Shown here: piece by piece, positions 1 through 11,911 of the stretch | How positions within the stretch are numbered: position 1 is the stretch's first letter | Layout: each line of letters starts with the position of its first letter | DNA from: Acanthacorydalis orientalis | Taxonomy: Eukaryota; Arthropoda; Insecta; Megaloptera; Corydalidae | Assembly (NCBI GenBank): GCA_034766995.1 | Contig: CM068314.1 | Location: forward strand, 10,991,701 to 11,055,700 | DNA: 64,000 bases | Direction: 5' to 3' | Program-made: the position numbers and the translations under genes | Notes under the pieces: generated by a model | Told to the model about the DNA's origin: nothing | Database searches by the model: none | Seen by the model: the letters and a program-made list of their open reading frames with translations, nothing else

Positions 1-1687
1 CAGTTGAGTATATTATTACTTCAAACGCTTCTATAATCGCCAATATTTGCAACGAATTTCTGTATTTTGACACAGAATAACAAAAGAATGGATACCACGT
101 GTGATCTTTCGACTGTTAAGGGTTGAAATTTATTTGAAACTGTTACAGTTGACTGAATTTTAAAAATGTCATTTAGAATTTGACTTTATGAATTAATTCT
201 GATATAAAAAAGAATGATTGAATAAAAAGAAAGTATGTATATAATTTCTAACTTTGTTATAAAAAAACCTTTTAAATTTTTACACTTCAAGGCGTCGATT
301 AAACTGTAATCATACTGGAAAAAAATAACAAAAATCAACAAGTATTTCAATTAAATCTGTTCTGTATATTATTCTATTGATAAATAAGGAAATCAATTAA
401 AAACTGGACTTATAAAATGATAAATGATATCTACAAGAAAGTACTTTCAAAAAGTCCTATCAAGTACTTTATAAATAAGATGAAAATTAATACACGATTT
501 TAAAAGCATAAATCGTATCAATCAATCACGTATTTTCGCAAGTGCAAAAATCCAATCAGAACAGATATAAATTATACGAGTGGATAGATAATCACTTTTC
601 GGCAAATGTTTGTCTAGAAATTACTAGAGCAACATGTTGCTAAAAGCCCACATTTTGATTAAGTGCCTTGTAACACGAATGTAGGTTTATTAATGAGGCA
701 AGTGACCCTTGAACTAAACTCGCCACACATTTTAACAAGTTGTTCTAAAACACCGAACGTGTTTGCTCTCTTATCGTTGTTCAATCGAAAAAGTTTTATA
801 ATATTCATACTATTATATATTCGTTTATTATTTTATAGACTTGTTGCACATCCATGTAAAGAAGAAAAAAAACCCTAACTGTTTCGACTGTCAGACACAA
901 AAAGGTAATCAACTACTTTCCCCTCTCGAAGAAAAAAACAATAGTACACCTGTCAATTTAACCGTTAAGTTCAATAATCATATATGATAAATATATTTTA
1001 CTCTTAAGATTTTTTTATTGTTCGAATATTAGCATATTACCGTCAATTTCGACAATTAACCTTAATTGAGTTTTTTTACTGAGACACACTTGAATACCTA
1101 TTTGTACATAGATGTACACAAAGTGACATAAAATTAAAATAATCTATCAATAAAAATAAACTTAGTTATGTTAAAAACCCACATAAATAAACTATATTTT
1201 ATTGTTTTCGTAATCCAGTTGAATTCCAATAAAACACGGGATTAACATACTAAAAAAGATATTCTACAACAAAATATGTAATTTCAAATAATAGATGCAA
1301 ATTTCTATTTTTTAACTTGACGAAATTGCTGAATTTTACATAATATTATTCTAGCCACTGATTTAATATTTTAAGAAAGAAAGTATAATAAATATGGTTT
1401 AGCCATATTTATAGTATTCGTGTTTTTTTTTTTAATAGAAGAAAATAAAATTATGACATATATTTTATAGTTCTATAAACTTTGATCTTATAAGATATTG
1501 CCTACATAAAAAAACCGTGTCTATAAAAAGTACTGATTCATAAAAAATATACATATTATTTAAGCTCTTTAAATACAGATGTAAAGTATAAGGCTATTTC
1601 ATGAATATATTATTTAAAATTTCATTTTTAAATTGAGTGGTTTATTTTCTTTCTTTTTAAAATAAAAATCTTATTTCAGAAATTAAT
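1..1687. other. AT-rich non-coding DNA, no supported gene
   Basis: Apart from one small minus-strand frame (659-808, listed separately) I see only AT-rich sequence with homopolymer A and T runs. No splice-flanked exon, repeat or transposase similarity is recognised. Confidence 0.6.
659..808 (-). CDS. Short coding-like frame, unknown
   Basis: On the minus strand a 49-codon frame starts at ATG 808-806 and ends at TAA 661-659. Its middle part (residues about 11-40) has a balanced, soluble composition, including ANTFGVLEQLVKMCGEF, in a region richer in G+C than its surroundings. The same DNA is also open on the plus strand, so strand choice is a judgement. No domain is recognised and no clear acceptor or donor delimits it. 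It could be an exon, a decayed transposon piece or chance. Confidence 0.2.
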   Translation of the reverse strand: MNIIKLFRLNNDKRANTFGVLEQLVKMCGEFSSRVTCLINKPTFVLQGT

Positions 1688-1980
1688 GTTTCACTCACTC
1701 CACAAACAATAATATTTTTTGATGAAAAATATATAAGAATTCGTTATTACTCATTATTTGTTACAGTTATTTGTTTCTTATACTTGTAGCAATTCTATAA
1801 TCCTCAAAGTGTTAAATGTAGAAAATCTTAATTTCTTGTATTAAAGATTTTTTTTTGTACCTTAATGATTTGACAATGAGAGTGACATCGAAATGCGTAT
1901 AATCCATAAATAACTAATAAATAATTATTGAACAATTTTTTGATTAGAAAAACATATATGATTTGAGACCTGACCGAAAA
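1688..1980. repeat. Foldback repeat copy
   Basis: The left arm begins with a TTTCACTCACTCCACAAACA-like end near 1689 and runs to a GATGAAAAAT motif. The right arm at about 1866-1975 contains ACATCGAAATGCG, a TAATTATTGAACA stretch and the outward ATTTGAGAC...AAATTCAT end. The two arms are degenerate inverted copies. The same arms recur at 2816, 5890, 9485, 11155, 16470, 20670, 30300, 33430, 55610, 56590, 63060 and 63640. It carries no coding capacity. Confidence 0.55.
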
Positions 1981-2099
1981 ATTCATTTGTATTTTTTTAT
2001 ACTATAATCCACTTTTACAATAAATATACAGTTTATAAAAAATATAAACTGTATTAACAATAAAAAAAAAAGCAACAACGAAAACTTAAAGAAAAATTA

Positions 2100-2252
2100 C
2101 AAAAAGACAAATTGCAGAGATGAATAAACCAAATTTATTATATCTTCACTTTTCGTTGCAGTAATGACTTTATAAAAGATTGGTTTGAAGCCCCCCTGTA
2201 GGTTAGAGCCCCAGGCAATTGGCCTTTTTGCCCATAGGATAACGTGCCACTG
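2100..2252 (-). mobile_element. hAT-like terminal fragment
   Basis: Read on the minus strand from 2252 inward the sequence starts CAGTGGCACGTTATCC, then an AAAAAGG/CCAATTGCC segment, then a GGGGGC tract and AATCTTTTATAAAGTCATTAC. The copy ending at 53740 starts CAGTGACGCGTTATCC and keeps the same order of blocks. CAGTG-type ends followed by a GC-rich start are typical of hAT elements and their MITEs. The other end and the 8-bp target duplication are not recognised, so the inner limit near 2100 is approximate. No transposase is present. Confidence 0.5.
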
Positions 2253-2266
2253 TATTTCCTCGTTAG

Positions 2267-2268
<2 letters not shown>

Positions 2269-2311
<43 letters not shown>
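2269..2311. repeat. (TA)n microsatellite
   Basis: Uninterrupted AT dinucleotide repeat of about 43 bp, beginning 17 bp beyond the hAT-like terminus at 2252. Confidence 0.98.
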
Positions 2312-2313
<2 letters not shown>

Positions 2314-2815
2314 GCTTTTAAATCCATCAACTGTTTGTTTGATTATGATTAGTTTTTATTATACCTGTCATTCTATACTTAAATGTATAATTATAAGTTT
2401 CAATTAGTCTAATCTACATTAATTTATATATAAAATCATTGTTTTTTTTTATAAAAAAAATGATTTGTATAAATGATTTTAAGTTATAATAGTCAATCTG
2501 TTTGTATCAATTGTGTAAAAAATGATTCCAAGCTATGTAAAAAATTGCAATAACTCACAATTTAAATTTTTACAATTTCAAATAAATATTTTAAAAACAT
2601 ATCATTTTCGAAAAAAAATATATTCATCGCAAAATAAAAAAATATATTATACAACTCAAGTAGTTGTGGATATTATTGTTCTATTTTTTATCTGGAAATC
2701 GACGAAATGAGACTACAAAAAAAGTAAAATTGTAAGAGCTACCTACTCTTCCCTATTATTTTTAAACAATATGATATAGTTTTGGTATTGTGGTTTTGTT
2801 CGCTTCTATAAATAA
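2312..2815. other. AT-rich non-coding DNA
   Basis: Homopolymer-rich sequence with no exon, repeat or transposase signal. A 62-codon plus-strand frame at 2522-2710 is rich in K, I, N, F and Y, the codons expected from random AT-rich DNA. Confidence 0.6.
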
Positions 2816-3045
2816 ATTCTTCACTCACACTACAAACCAAGATACTTTTTGTAATCACAAATGTTCAGTAGTTGATTATTGATTATCCGCATTTCGATTG
2901 TGATACTATCTCTTTACATTAAGTTACAAAAAAATCCTCTTTGGTTCAAAAAAAATAGATTTTTTTACACTTTAGTATTTTGAGAATCATAAATGATCAA
3001 TAATCAACAGTTGAATATTTTTGTCTGACATTTTTTCTTGTTTTT
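2816..3045. repeat. Foldback repeat copy with both arms
   Basis: The left arm (TTCACTCACACTACAAACCA at about 2819, then a TTGATTATTGATTAT block and GCATTTCGATTGTGA) is mirrored by a right arm ending ATGATCAATAATCAACAG...TTTTTG at about 2990-3030. The arms are separated by a central AT-rich spacer. Confidence 0.6.
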
Positions 3046-3114
3046 TAATAGATAAAAATTTTATTTGTGAAATTGAATCTAAACACAGAGCTAAAACTAT
3101 ATTACACTATTTTT

Positions 3115-3200
3115 TGATATAGTAAAATCAGAAATTCTCATAAGAACAATCAAAAGCTATTAATAATCAATTATTGAATATTGTTGATAAGAAAATCGAA
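3115..3200. repeat. Foldback repeat, single arm
   Basis: Contains the TTAATAATCAATTATTGAA block, then TTGATAAGAAAA, matching the right arm of the foldback family. No partner arm is obvious beyond it. Confidence 0.45.
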
Positions 3201-4597
3201 TATTTGGGGGTTTAACGCACATTGACGCCCTTTTTTAAAAATCGGAAAAGAAATGATGCTGATTGAAAAATTCACTTGTGAAATTAAAAGAAATATATTC
3301 TAAAAATTCGTTTATGTCAATACAAATTATAAAACTGAACTACAATAATAATGTTATTTGTCAAAAAATTCAAAGATATTTTAACTAGTAAGACTAATTC
3401 ATTTCGGCCTTATAAACGTTACGAAACGTTAAACTAGAGATAAATGGTAATTTGTTCTCGTTGTATCTCCACCTACAAATAGTTGACAACTCGTAACTTG
3501 TAAATTCCAAATAAACAATATTTGTACATAAAACTATTAATCTGCTAACAGATGTAAATAATTATTGAATATAGTAGAACCAGTTTCAACATGTAATTTA
3601 TTTTTAACTGTAAAGTTTGAACACAAAATTAAATTTATGGATTTTGGGAGTATGATTAAACGATTTGTCAGAAATTTAACAAGGACACAGCAATAAAAAT
3701 GTATATGAGATTATGTAGAGATTAATATACTACACAAAAACGCGGTCTAATTCGTACTACAAAAGAACGTAAGTTTATTATCACTTATGTCTCTTTTAAG
3801 TAAAATCCATTTCCGACCTAACGCGTACAAAGTACGAAATTTGTAAAGAAAACGTAACAACATCCTCACAGTATACGACTGGCCGCTCATAACCTAGATA
3901 GAAACTAATGACCTTCTGAGTATAAAACAACCACCGTAAACGAATGTGTTAACGACAAAGAAGCCATTTAATTACCACACAAACTTACACAACGTAACTA
4001 ATGCGTAAAATAACTTTAACGCAATGCAGAGATAGTTAATCTCAGCTAAAATTAAAAAAAAAAAACGTTATGAAACTGAGAAAAAATAAATATGAAAAAA
4101 TGATAGAACCACGGATATGAATAATGAAAACGTATAATTTTTATTTAAGAAACGTATAAATTATGACGAATTAAATGTTACACAAATCAGTTTAAATTAA
4201 AAGAAAAAAAAATAAACATAATATGTAATATAGAAATAGTACTTACTAATTACATGAATGAAACAAAACTGGTAATATCGCTTACCTGTAATAAAAGAGA
4301 AAGTACAATTAATTACATTGATAACAAACAAGAATTGTAAACACAAAGAATAATAAATATTCGGAAAAATGTCGAAGAATTTACATAATATGGGTATGGT
4401 ATATTTTTTTCAATAATTAGTACCAAAGAAAGAAGTAAACACCTTATTATTATATGGTTATTTACTTAAAATGCTGACATTTATGAATCATTAACATTTT
4501 CTTAATATACTTGTAACTAGTAGTATACTTGTACCATTTACAGACTCACTGAATCCGAAGATTTACTTACATCTTCGATAAAATATTATTCATTTTA
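3201..4597. other. Non-coding DNA, no supported gene
   Basis: Mostly AT-rich. The 3690-4060 part is a little richer in G+C and contains an isolated TATAAAA at 3921-3927, but no ORF or convincing exon follows, so I do not call a promoter. Confidence 0.5.
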
Positions 4598-5509
4598 CAG
4601 TCCGTCGAGTTTTGTGTAACTGATTTTTTTTAAAAAAAAAACTCCTACAGTGCCATTCAAGATGAGTGGCTGTGTTATAAAGCTTGACACACTGGCATAC
4701 CTAAACGCACACCACATCAAATTCTGATATAAGATTTAAGCAAACAAAAGATCTGTGCAAACTACGTACAGCACACCCTGACAGATGATCAAAAAACTGA
4801 TAACGACAAAGACATTCTAAGGGCGGCCTATATTGATCCGAATTTCATAAAAAAAAGCATTATAATAGATGACGAAACATAGTAATTTCAATATGAGCCA
4901 CTTACAAAGTGGCAGATTGAGAAATAGCACAACTCAAAAGAGACTAAACAAAAGGAAGTGCGCATACAAAAGTGTCGAATCAAAACATTGCCCATCGTTT
5001 TCTTCGATTCGGAAGGAATTGCCTACAAGGAATTTGAATCGGAAGTTTAAACAGTGAACGCTGATTATTATTTAGCTGTTCTGAATTGTTTGTGGCACAG
5101 GATTCCTCGAGTTCGGCCTGAATACCGAGAGAAAGTCTCGATCGTTTCTGCTCGTTAATGCACTGGCATACAAATCCAAAATTGTATCCGATTTCTTGAT
5201 CAAAAAAGATATCATCGTGCTCGAACACCCCCCTTATTCTCCTGATTTAACACCACGTGACTTCTGGCTATTCTCAAAAGTCAAGTTGGCGATGAAAGGA
5301 AACCGTTACGACACTATTCAGGCCATCCAAAGGGCTTCGACCGCGGTTTTAAAGGCAATTCCAAAAACGAAATACAGTAACTACTGCGAAAAAAATTTTA
5401 ATCACTTCTAGCATCGTATGGACTCAGAAAAACAGTATATTGAATAAAAAAAATAACTGGCGCCTTGTATTCTTTTCGATACCATTCGTATCAGATCCTG
5501 GACAGACTG
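4598..5509 (+). mobile_element. Mariner-like element with CAGTCYGTC ends
   Basis: The left end TACAGTCCGTCGAG (TA at 4596-4597) and the right end, which reads TACAGTCTGTCCAGGATC on the minus strand (TA at 5510-5511), form imperfect terminal inverted repeats on an element of about 912 bp. It is flanked by TA on both sides, as expected for Tc1/mariner insertion. The interior holds a decayed transposase (next entry). A complete member would be expected to be longer, so internal deletion is likely. Confidence 0.8.
4740..5447 (+). pseudogene. Mariner-type transposase, frame-broken
   Basis: Conceptual translation with frame changes gives pieces in transposase order: LTDDQKTDNDKDILRAA, then a DDET that supplies the first catalytic aspartate (about 4870-4880), then FFDSEGIAYKEFESEV, then HRIPRVRPEYREK. 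The terminal block 5196-5411 reads VLEHPPYSPDLTPRDFWLF, in which the D of PRDF is the third catalytic residue, followed by a C-terminal SEKQYIE before the stop at 5445-5447. The HDN motif with the second aspartate is lost. Several stops and frameshifts rule out activity. The YSPDLxPxDF signature is diagnostic for mariner DDE transposases. The exact lineage is inferred only. Confidence 0.9.
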
Positions 5510-5889
5510 TATTTTCAATCACTTTAAAATTCGGACCCTAGTCAAACACACGAAATAATTCTTAAATCGTAACATCTTGACACAATTTTTTCAAAAATAA
5601 AACTAGTGCATTTAATGATAAAAATGAACGATTCTTTTCAATACCTATAAGACAAAACCTTTTTCAAGAATACACCATTTCATTTAAAAATTAGATTAAA
5701 TATTTTATAAACTTTTAATGTAGTTAAAGATTATTTCAATTTCTTCCAAAAAACATAAACATCCTCAATGAATCATTAACAGATTCTTTTTTTTTTAAAA
5801 AAAGATTTTTTTGGTAATAAAACCGGTCTTCTTGTGCCTCTACAATAAATTAAAATGTTTTGATTGCAAGAAATGCTTTTTTTTAAACG
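5510..5889. other. Non-coding DNA with a TnAn tract
   Basis: AT-rich spacer with a T-run followed directly by an A-run at 5787-5803. No gene seen. Confidence 0.6.
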
Positions 5890-6005
5890 TCACAACCACT
5901 TTTTTAATAAATGTTTCACTCTCAACAAACAACTGTAAACATTTCGGATTAAAAACATTCAATAACTGATTACTGATAATTTTTATATTCTTATTAATTG
6001 TGGAC
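5890..6005. repeat. Foldback repeat, single arm
   Basis: TTTCACTCTCAACAAACAAC near 5915 followed by ACATTCAATAACTGATTACT matches the left arm of the foldback family. The opposite arm is absent or too decayed to see. Confidence 0.45.
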
Positions 6006-7090
6006 ATCCATAAACGCTGAAGCACAATTTTTTTGTATCATACTGCTTTGAATATGATTGTTATTTCTCAAAATTGGTATATTTTCATCCTAGAATTTTC
6101 AATGTTTTTACATTCTTGAATAAAACAAATACAAATTTTCACAAATACAGTTGTACTTTTTAAAATATTCGATATAATAAATTTAATTGTATTAACAACA
6201 CAGCTAATTCAATGAAATACAATCAAAATTATATAATTAAATTACTTTATTACTTTTTTTAAAAAAAATCATTACTTCAATCAATCATAATTTATTTTCG
6301 GAACGCTGTGAATGCATTCAATAATTAGATAGAATTCAAAAGACTTTTTTTTTAATACATACGAATTACATACACTATCACATATTATTTTCTTCGATAA
6401 ACTTTCATAATCAGCAGTCCGCATAATGAAATACAAGAAAGTTTTATTGATAGTTAATTAAATTATCTACATGTACATCAATTTATAACGGAACAGACAA
6501 CACTGAATTGAAAAATTAATCTAACAAAAAAAAAAATAAAGCTGCTATTGACCAACCTAATTAAAACATGAACATTCATTAAGCATTAAAAATTCAAACC
6601 GATCAATTTTTAATTCGACGATTTAATTAAACGTTTGATTATGTTTAACTGAAATTGAAGTAATTATTAATTGAAGTACCATTTATAATATATTTTTGAA
6701 ATAAATAAAAATCGACAAACTGTATTTGAAGTTCGCATGTACATGTAAGCAGCTTCAAAATAAAATTTAGTACGTTGACAGTCGTTCCAGAAAGGTAGTT
6801 AAATTGTGCCTGTGTCACTTTCGATATTTAAAAAGCAATTATTTACATACGCTGCAAGCAAGTCACAACGACTATATAGTTGATCCCTAGGCAGTTTGGC
6901 GACGAACTCGCATCAAACAAATAATAATAATACAAACACACAACATGCCGCGATGCCAAATGTGATATTAATTTGACTTCAGTCGACAGGTGAGAGAGAA
7001 ACTTTCTACAGCCATAAATATTAACATTGTTCTTGAACAAACTACATCAAGTTTACCATTAAATACAAGTTAAGGACTCAATAAATCACA

Positions 7091-7092
<2 letters not shown>
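6006..7092. other. Non-coding DNA with a small GC-richer patch
   Basis: Mostly AT-rich. The patch 6780-7060 is richer in G+C. It contains a plus-strand donor-like CGACAG|GTGAGAG near 6989 and a minus-strand donor-like GCAGC|GTATGTAAAT near 6850, but no reading frame is persuasive. A non-coding first exon on either strand is possible. Confidence 0.4.

Positions 7093-7133
<41 letters not shown>
7093..7133. repeat. (TA)n microsatellite
   Basis: Perfect TA repeat of about 41 bp. Confidence 0.98.
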
Positions 7134-7136
<3 letters not shown>

Positions 7137-8026
7137 TGTTCAGTGTAAGTATATGAGTTGTATTTCCGCCAAAAAAGGTTCTAAAGAAATTTATTTGAAA
7201 ACAATAGACGTGAAATGTTTCTCACATGAAAAATACTAATGTAAGAATACGTTAATTTCTCAATATTAAAAAATGTGATGTACACCTGCAAGCATTAGCG
7301 GATACGGAAGGCATACATACTAAGAAGAATTCTGTCATTATAACATCTCAAACTTCCTATGTTTTGTAAGCCAATATGTCAATCTGTACATAAGTTACAT
7401 TAAGAAATCCATGTGAAAAAAACATCAGTAGAGAGTTCGTCTTCATATTACACACAAGATGTTCAAATGCAATTCATTACAATTTATTATTACTTTTTTG
7501 TTTTACAACAAAATGTATCCATATATTTACAGTTCAATTAATCATACTTACAAGAACATAAATGCATCATCCGAACATAGTTTTAATATGGAGGTAATGA
7601 CCTTTCTTAATAATAAATTGCTTCGTTACTTTCGTATGCTTTCATATATATATTTTTTTGAAACACCTTAAAGGTAATATAAATTAGCAATGTTATATAA
7701 ATGAGGTTTGTGAAACATCAATGGATTCGCATACTATTTAGAAAATCATTAGTTTTTATATTCAATACTAGTCATTTGTAAGCACATTAAAAATAATGAA
7801 TACGTTTGATCGTTTGATATAGAAAACCTGAATGTAATTATTATTCTATTATACGTGATTTTTAATAAAATAAATACATTTTAAGTTAATAAATTCTTTT
7901 TCATATAAACAATTTATATTCATATAAAAAAGACATTATTCTTATAAGTTACACCATCATTTGAATTGTAATATAATAAATTGTATAATTTTTAAGTTAA
8001 AAGTAATAAAAAAATATATCTTCATA
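7134..8026. other. AT-rich non-coding DNA
   Basis: No repeat family or coding signal recognised. The 70-codon frame at 7459-7671 has the composition of random AT-rich sequence. Confidence 0.6.
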
Positions 8027-8479
8027 TAAGATTGGTGCAAAAATAATTGCGGTTTTTACGTATCGAGCACAAAGATGCATATCAATTAAAAATCATATTT
8101 ATTAATCAAAATAAAGACCATTAGTCTGCATATATTCTTCCCAACGGGAAACAAATTTGTTTATTCCTACAAGATAGAATTATAGAGTCCTGGAATTAAA
8201 GAATACATCGATAGAACTTTGAGCTGATGCTTAATCTTTGAAAACCTTTTCTCGTAGTAAATTATACAAATATTTCAAAATCTGCCGTAGACAGGTCCGG
8301 AGAATAAGGTGGGTGAGGTAAGGTTTCATAACCCAGTTCATTTAATTTTTTCAAAGTAATTTGTGAGATAATGGTAAAAGAAATGGTAAATAGTAAATGG
8401 AAAAGATAATGGTAAATAGAAAAATCGACGGCAAACTTAAAAAATGTAAAAAACCGTAATTATTTTTGCACGAACATAA
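8027..8479 (-). mobile_element. Family-1 mariner deletion derivative (C-terminal type)
   Basis: Bounded by TAAGATTGGTGCAAAAATAA on the left and its inverted copy TTTTTGCACGAACATAA on the right, with TA on both sides (8025-8026 and 8480-8481). About 453 bp remain of an expected ~1.29 kb. On the minus strand the left two thirds correspond to the last part of the family-1 transposase, including the region that encodes the LPHxPYSPDLS block. The N-terminal and central parts are missing. Near 8368-8430 the deletion point is occupied by a short imperfect tandem of ATGGTAAA units, probably filler DNA from repair. Confidence 0.88.
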
Positions 8480-9082
8480 TAGATAGTATCGATTTACATC
8501 TTTTAATTAAAAATAATAAAATGTTCTAAGAATGAAATAATTGTGTGTATATAATATTTCACAAGTAAATAAACGGCTGTATCTGTAAAAAAAAAACACA
8601 CTATTCTTAATTTCATTTAATGAAATTCGAAATTTCAGAACTCATATCTGCCACGAGCAAAACAATAAATCAGCCGTTTTATGACTGTTTTGAAAAATTA
8701 CGCACGATTATAAAAAAAAAGTGTAAAAACATACCACCGCATTATGTAAAAGTTATATCGCAGCGAGAGTTTTTCCTCGTAAAATTCTGCAACGTTACAT
8801 GTACGAATATATTCGCAAAAAAATTCATTAAAATGTTAAAAACTTTATCCGGGAAGTATTTTTGTTCAAAATGTTTTTCAGAATTGGTTCTCGTCTAATA
8901 TGCAGGATTACGAACAGATTTGTTTGTAATTGATTATTAAGACCGTTCTGGAAATTAGACACACATTTAATTCATTTTCATTTAATAAAATGTAATTGGT
9001 ATACCAAAGAGTAAACAACAGTTCCGTATGAATTAATATTTATGATATAAGCGTAGCAAAAATATATTTCTCTTAAAAATTC

Positions 9083-9084
<2 letters not shown>
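8480..9084. other. Non-coding DNA with one marginal ORF
   Basis: Apart from the frame at 8620-8898 (next entry) there is AT-rich sequence with no recognised element. Confidence 0.5.
8620..8898 (+). CDS. Uncertain 92-codon frame
   Basis: Open from ATG 8620 to TAA 8896-8898. The product would be lysine- and cysteine-rich (for example KKKCKNIPPHYVKVISQ and KYFCSKCFSELV) without a recognised domain or signal peptide. It has more CG-containing codons than chance AT-rich frames nearby, which is the only reason to list it. There is no Kozak context or splice signal. Chance is the leading alternative. Confidence 0.15.
   Translation: MKFEISELISATSKTINQPFYDCFEKLRTIIKKKCKNIPPHYVKVISQREFFLVKFCNVTCTNIFAKKFIKMLKTLSGKYFCSKCFSELVLV

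Positions 9085-9141
<57 letters not shown>
9085..9141. repeat. (TA)n microsatellite
   Basis: Perfect TA repeat of about 57 bp. Confidence 0.98.
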
Positions 9142-9143
<2 letters not shown>

Positions 9144-9395
9144 TACAATTAATCCAACATGAGCTTTATGGATATTTTAGTTGTGTTTTAAAATAATCTT
9201 AACACAGATATTACAAATTATATCATCCTAATTTATATTTTTAAAATAATTATTCTTTTTTTTAGAAATATAAAATGAAATAATGACAATTTCGATTAAT
9301 TAACCAATTGAATAGTATTTCCAAACGCAAATTGGGTTTAGATGTTTGATTATTTTGTGTCTTCTTTACCATTTGTCAATAATATAAAATAGTCA

Positions 9396-9480
9396 TACGA
9401 GGAGTGACCCAAAGGTAGAGTTAATGGCACCACTATCTTACGAATCTTCGCGTTTAAAGTATAAGCTACTTAAATATAGC
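9396..9480. mobile_element. Possible mariner-like terminal remnant
   Basis: TACGAGGAGTGACCCAAAGG at 9397 resembles the TACGAGG-type terminal repeats of some mariner-like elements, compare TACGAGGTTTGGC at 23561. No opposite end or transposase is seen, so this is a weak call. Confidence 0.3.
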
Positions 9481-9484
9481 AATT

Positions 9485-9600
9485 GTCATCTAAATGCGCA
9501 TATGAAAGAATAAAAAATGATTAATAATCAATTATTAACCAATCTGAATCAAAAAGAAAGTGTTGTAATTTATGGGATGAAGTCTACAATAGTCAACTGT
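9485..9600. repeat. Foldback repeat, right arm
   Basis: CTAAATGCGCATATGA, then AATGATTAATAATCAATTAT, then a TTTATGGGATGAAG end match the right arm of the foldback family. Confidence 0.5.
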
Positions 9601-11154
9601 AAAAGTAGAATTTACAATGAAGAGACTATTATAAATATAATACATAACAAATATATTCATAAGAAAAAGATTTAGTTGTGATAAAAATTGAAGTATTAAG
9701 ATAAATTCATATGAGCGATAAAAGCATGAAGTTTATGCATATATTAACAAATTTTATTGTACAATAATTCTTAAATTGTATTCATTTTCGAATATAAAAA
9801 ATTCAAACGACTGTATATTTTTTAATATGTAATATTATTTTTATTCGAAGAACATTGAATGCAACTCTTAAGTTTAATTACTGTACTGAGGCAATATAAT
9901 ACTTCTACAGAAAATTATGACAAGCATTTCATGAAACGTTTTAATTCAGATTTGAAAATTTATTAACATCTCTTGTTACTTTCATTTTAAACTACACGTT
10001 TATGATGATATCAAGACATAATGTTACTTAGCGCAGCACTATAAAATGACACTTTACCATTTATATGCGTGCAATAAATTCACAGTTGTGCTATGCTTTT
10101 ATTACAATTCAAATAGATCATTGTTGTCTTTCTTGATTTTTTCAACTATATAAACTTGTGCATAAATTATTCGATCCGTACACTTTGTTTCCTCTGATTA
10201 CATTTACATTTCTTCCGTTTGGATCTGGTCTGATGCGCTTTTAACGGAAATGTATGCGCTCCTTAAACCCTGACGAACGACTCTTGGGAGGTATTTCATA
10301 CGATATTTTCATGGAAATATTATTTTACATAAAAAATGTATACATGTATACAATTAGATGTTTATACGTACATAAGAATACATTAAAATTTAATCGTAAG
10401 TTTGTAGCATATTCAGTGACGTCTGAAATATTAATCTTTTCAGACGATTTAATGCCTTCACATATAGCTCTTTTTTATTACACTATAAAGTTCAATACAT
10501 AAATGTGAGTACAGGTATTGAACATAAAACACCAATGTAACGTATCATCTGTTTAAATCATAAAAAAATATTATACATGCCATTAGTTTTACGTCCTATG
10601 CATTTTTCTAGAAATATATATTTTTTTTTATTTTAATTTTAGGTACTGTTTTGTGAAACGTGTCTTTTTTTATTTACATACGTTATCTTTTACGTAGAAA
10701 TACATAAAAAGACATGTGATAATAATACAAAGGTTTTCCTACTTTACACGACTCTGACTATAATTTATTATATTTTTACCTGTCGTTTTATATGCCAGTT
10801 TATTTTTGTTCTGTTAGTAGATACGGTCCGTATTAAAATTCTGATAATTTGATAATGACGATTCGTAACTTTGTTAAATGTTTTTTAGCGAGTAATGCTT
10901 CATTTAAAAATAATATTTTTTTACATCATTTATTATTTACACGAATTTATTATTTTAATCAATCAAATTTTGATTTTATTAAATTAAATATGCAAAAAAG
11001 ACTACAGAAAATAAATCTATGTATTAATTCGAATATTTAGATAATATATTATTACAAATTGCAATAATACAGCTTAACAGTTAACACTGAAAACGCTAAG
11101 GTACAGAAAATTATATAACAGAAGATTTTTCTGTTTCTTAACTGTCTAATTATG
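9601..11154. other. AT-rich non-coding DNA
   Basis: No gene supported. The 82-codon frame at 10254-10502 begins with a plausible stretch (MRSLNPDERLLGG) that ends in a donor-like GGGAG|GTATTT, but there is no upstream acceptor or family match. I treat it as unresolved. Confidence 0.5.
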
Positions 11155-11290
11155 GTAGTACCGACATCTAAATGAGCATAGAACGAATGAAATATGATCT
11201 ATAATCAATTATTGAACATTTTTGATCAGGAAACAGTTTGTGATTTTTGGAAATTAATTTGTGAAAATTAATTTAGCCACAGATCCAAAT
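11155..11290. repeat. Foldback repeat, right arm
   Basis: ACATCTAAATGAGCATAGAA, then ATCTATAATCAATTATTGAA, then TTTTTGATCAGGAAACAG, followed by the outward end. Same order as the other right arms. Confidence 0.55.
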
Positions 11291-11333
11291 CTATATTATA
11301 AGAAAACCGGTAAAAAATTAAATTCTTATCATA

Positions 11334-11911
11334 TTAGGTTGGTAGAAAAATAATTTCGGTTAATAACCTTTAAATTTATACACATTTTTCTCTTTTTTAA
11401 TTTTTTTAGCTGTTTTAAGTGGTCCAGAAATATTCGATGACTAACGCCTAATTTTTGTGCAAGCTCTCGAATTGTTGTGCGCTGTTGTGCTTTAACTAAT
11501 ACCTTCAGTTGCTCGTTATAAAATGAAAAAGGACGCTCGAGACCTTCTCCATTTTCAAGGCTCTCGTCCCCAAAATAAAATTTTTGGAACACACCATTGC
11601 ACCGTACGTTCCTTAACAGTACCCACACCAAAAGTATAGTTTAGTTTACGAGCAGTTTCTGCTGCTTTACCATCCGTTTTGAACTGTTTGAAAGAAATTG
11701 CTCGTATTTACTTCTTTTTCATCTTTAATTCAATAACCCTATTTGAAATAAAATTAATAATAAAATCAAAGTCGATGTTATCAAAATACAGACCGAGAAA
11801 TGCACTTTAAAATGATATCAACATAAACACGATGAAATGATCCTTTCATTGGAAAAAAATAATGTTAAAATTCAGGAAATAAAAACCAAAATTATATTCC
11901 TATCAACTTAA
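11334..11911 (-). mobile_element. Family-2 mariner, short form
   Basis: The left end TTAGGTTGGTAGAAAAATAA and right end TTATATTCCTATCAACTTAA are inverted repeats, with TA at 11332-11333 and 11912-11913. Length 578 bp. It has the same internal deletion as the copies at 14089, 41884 and 56969: the N-terminal half of the transposase joined directly to the right terminal region just after the HLKQL motif. In this orientation the coding strand is minus. Confidence 0.9.
11336..11725 (-). pseudogene. Truncated mariner transposase, DNA-binding half
   Basis: Minus-strand translation with frameshifts gives the mariner N-terminal region: the KERTVQ-type helix-turn-helix area is represented by NVRCNGVFQKFYFGDESLEN, and a second helix-turn-helix follows as TTIRELAQKLGVSHRIFLDH ending at LKQLKKLKKRK. 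The catalytic domain is absent. The copy is not a clean ORF from the original start (around 11700), so it is a pseudogene of a truncated protein. In intact mariners this region binds the terminal repeats. Confidence 0.85.

Noticed and set aside
3921..3927. TATAAAA promoter box
   Set aside because: Isolated motif in AT-rich DNA with no downstream exon.
4980..5228. 82-codon minus-strand frame with natural composition
   Set aside because: It is the antisense of the mariner transposase remnant at 4598-5509.
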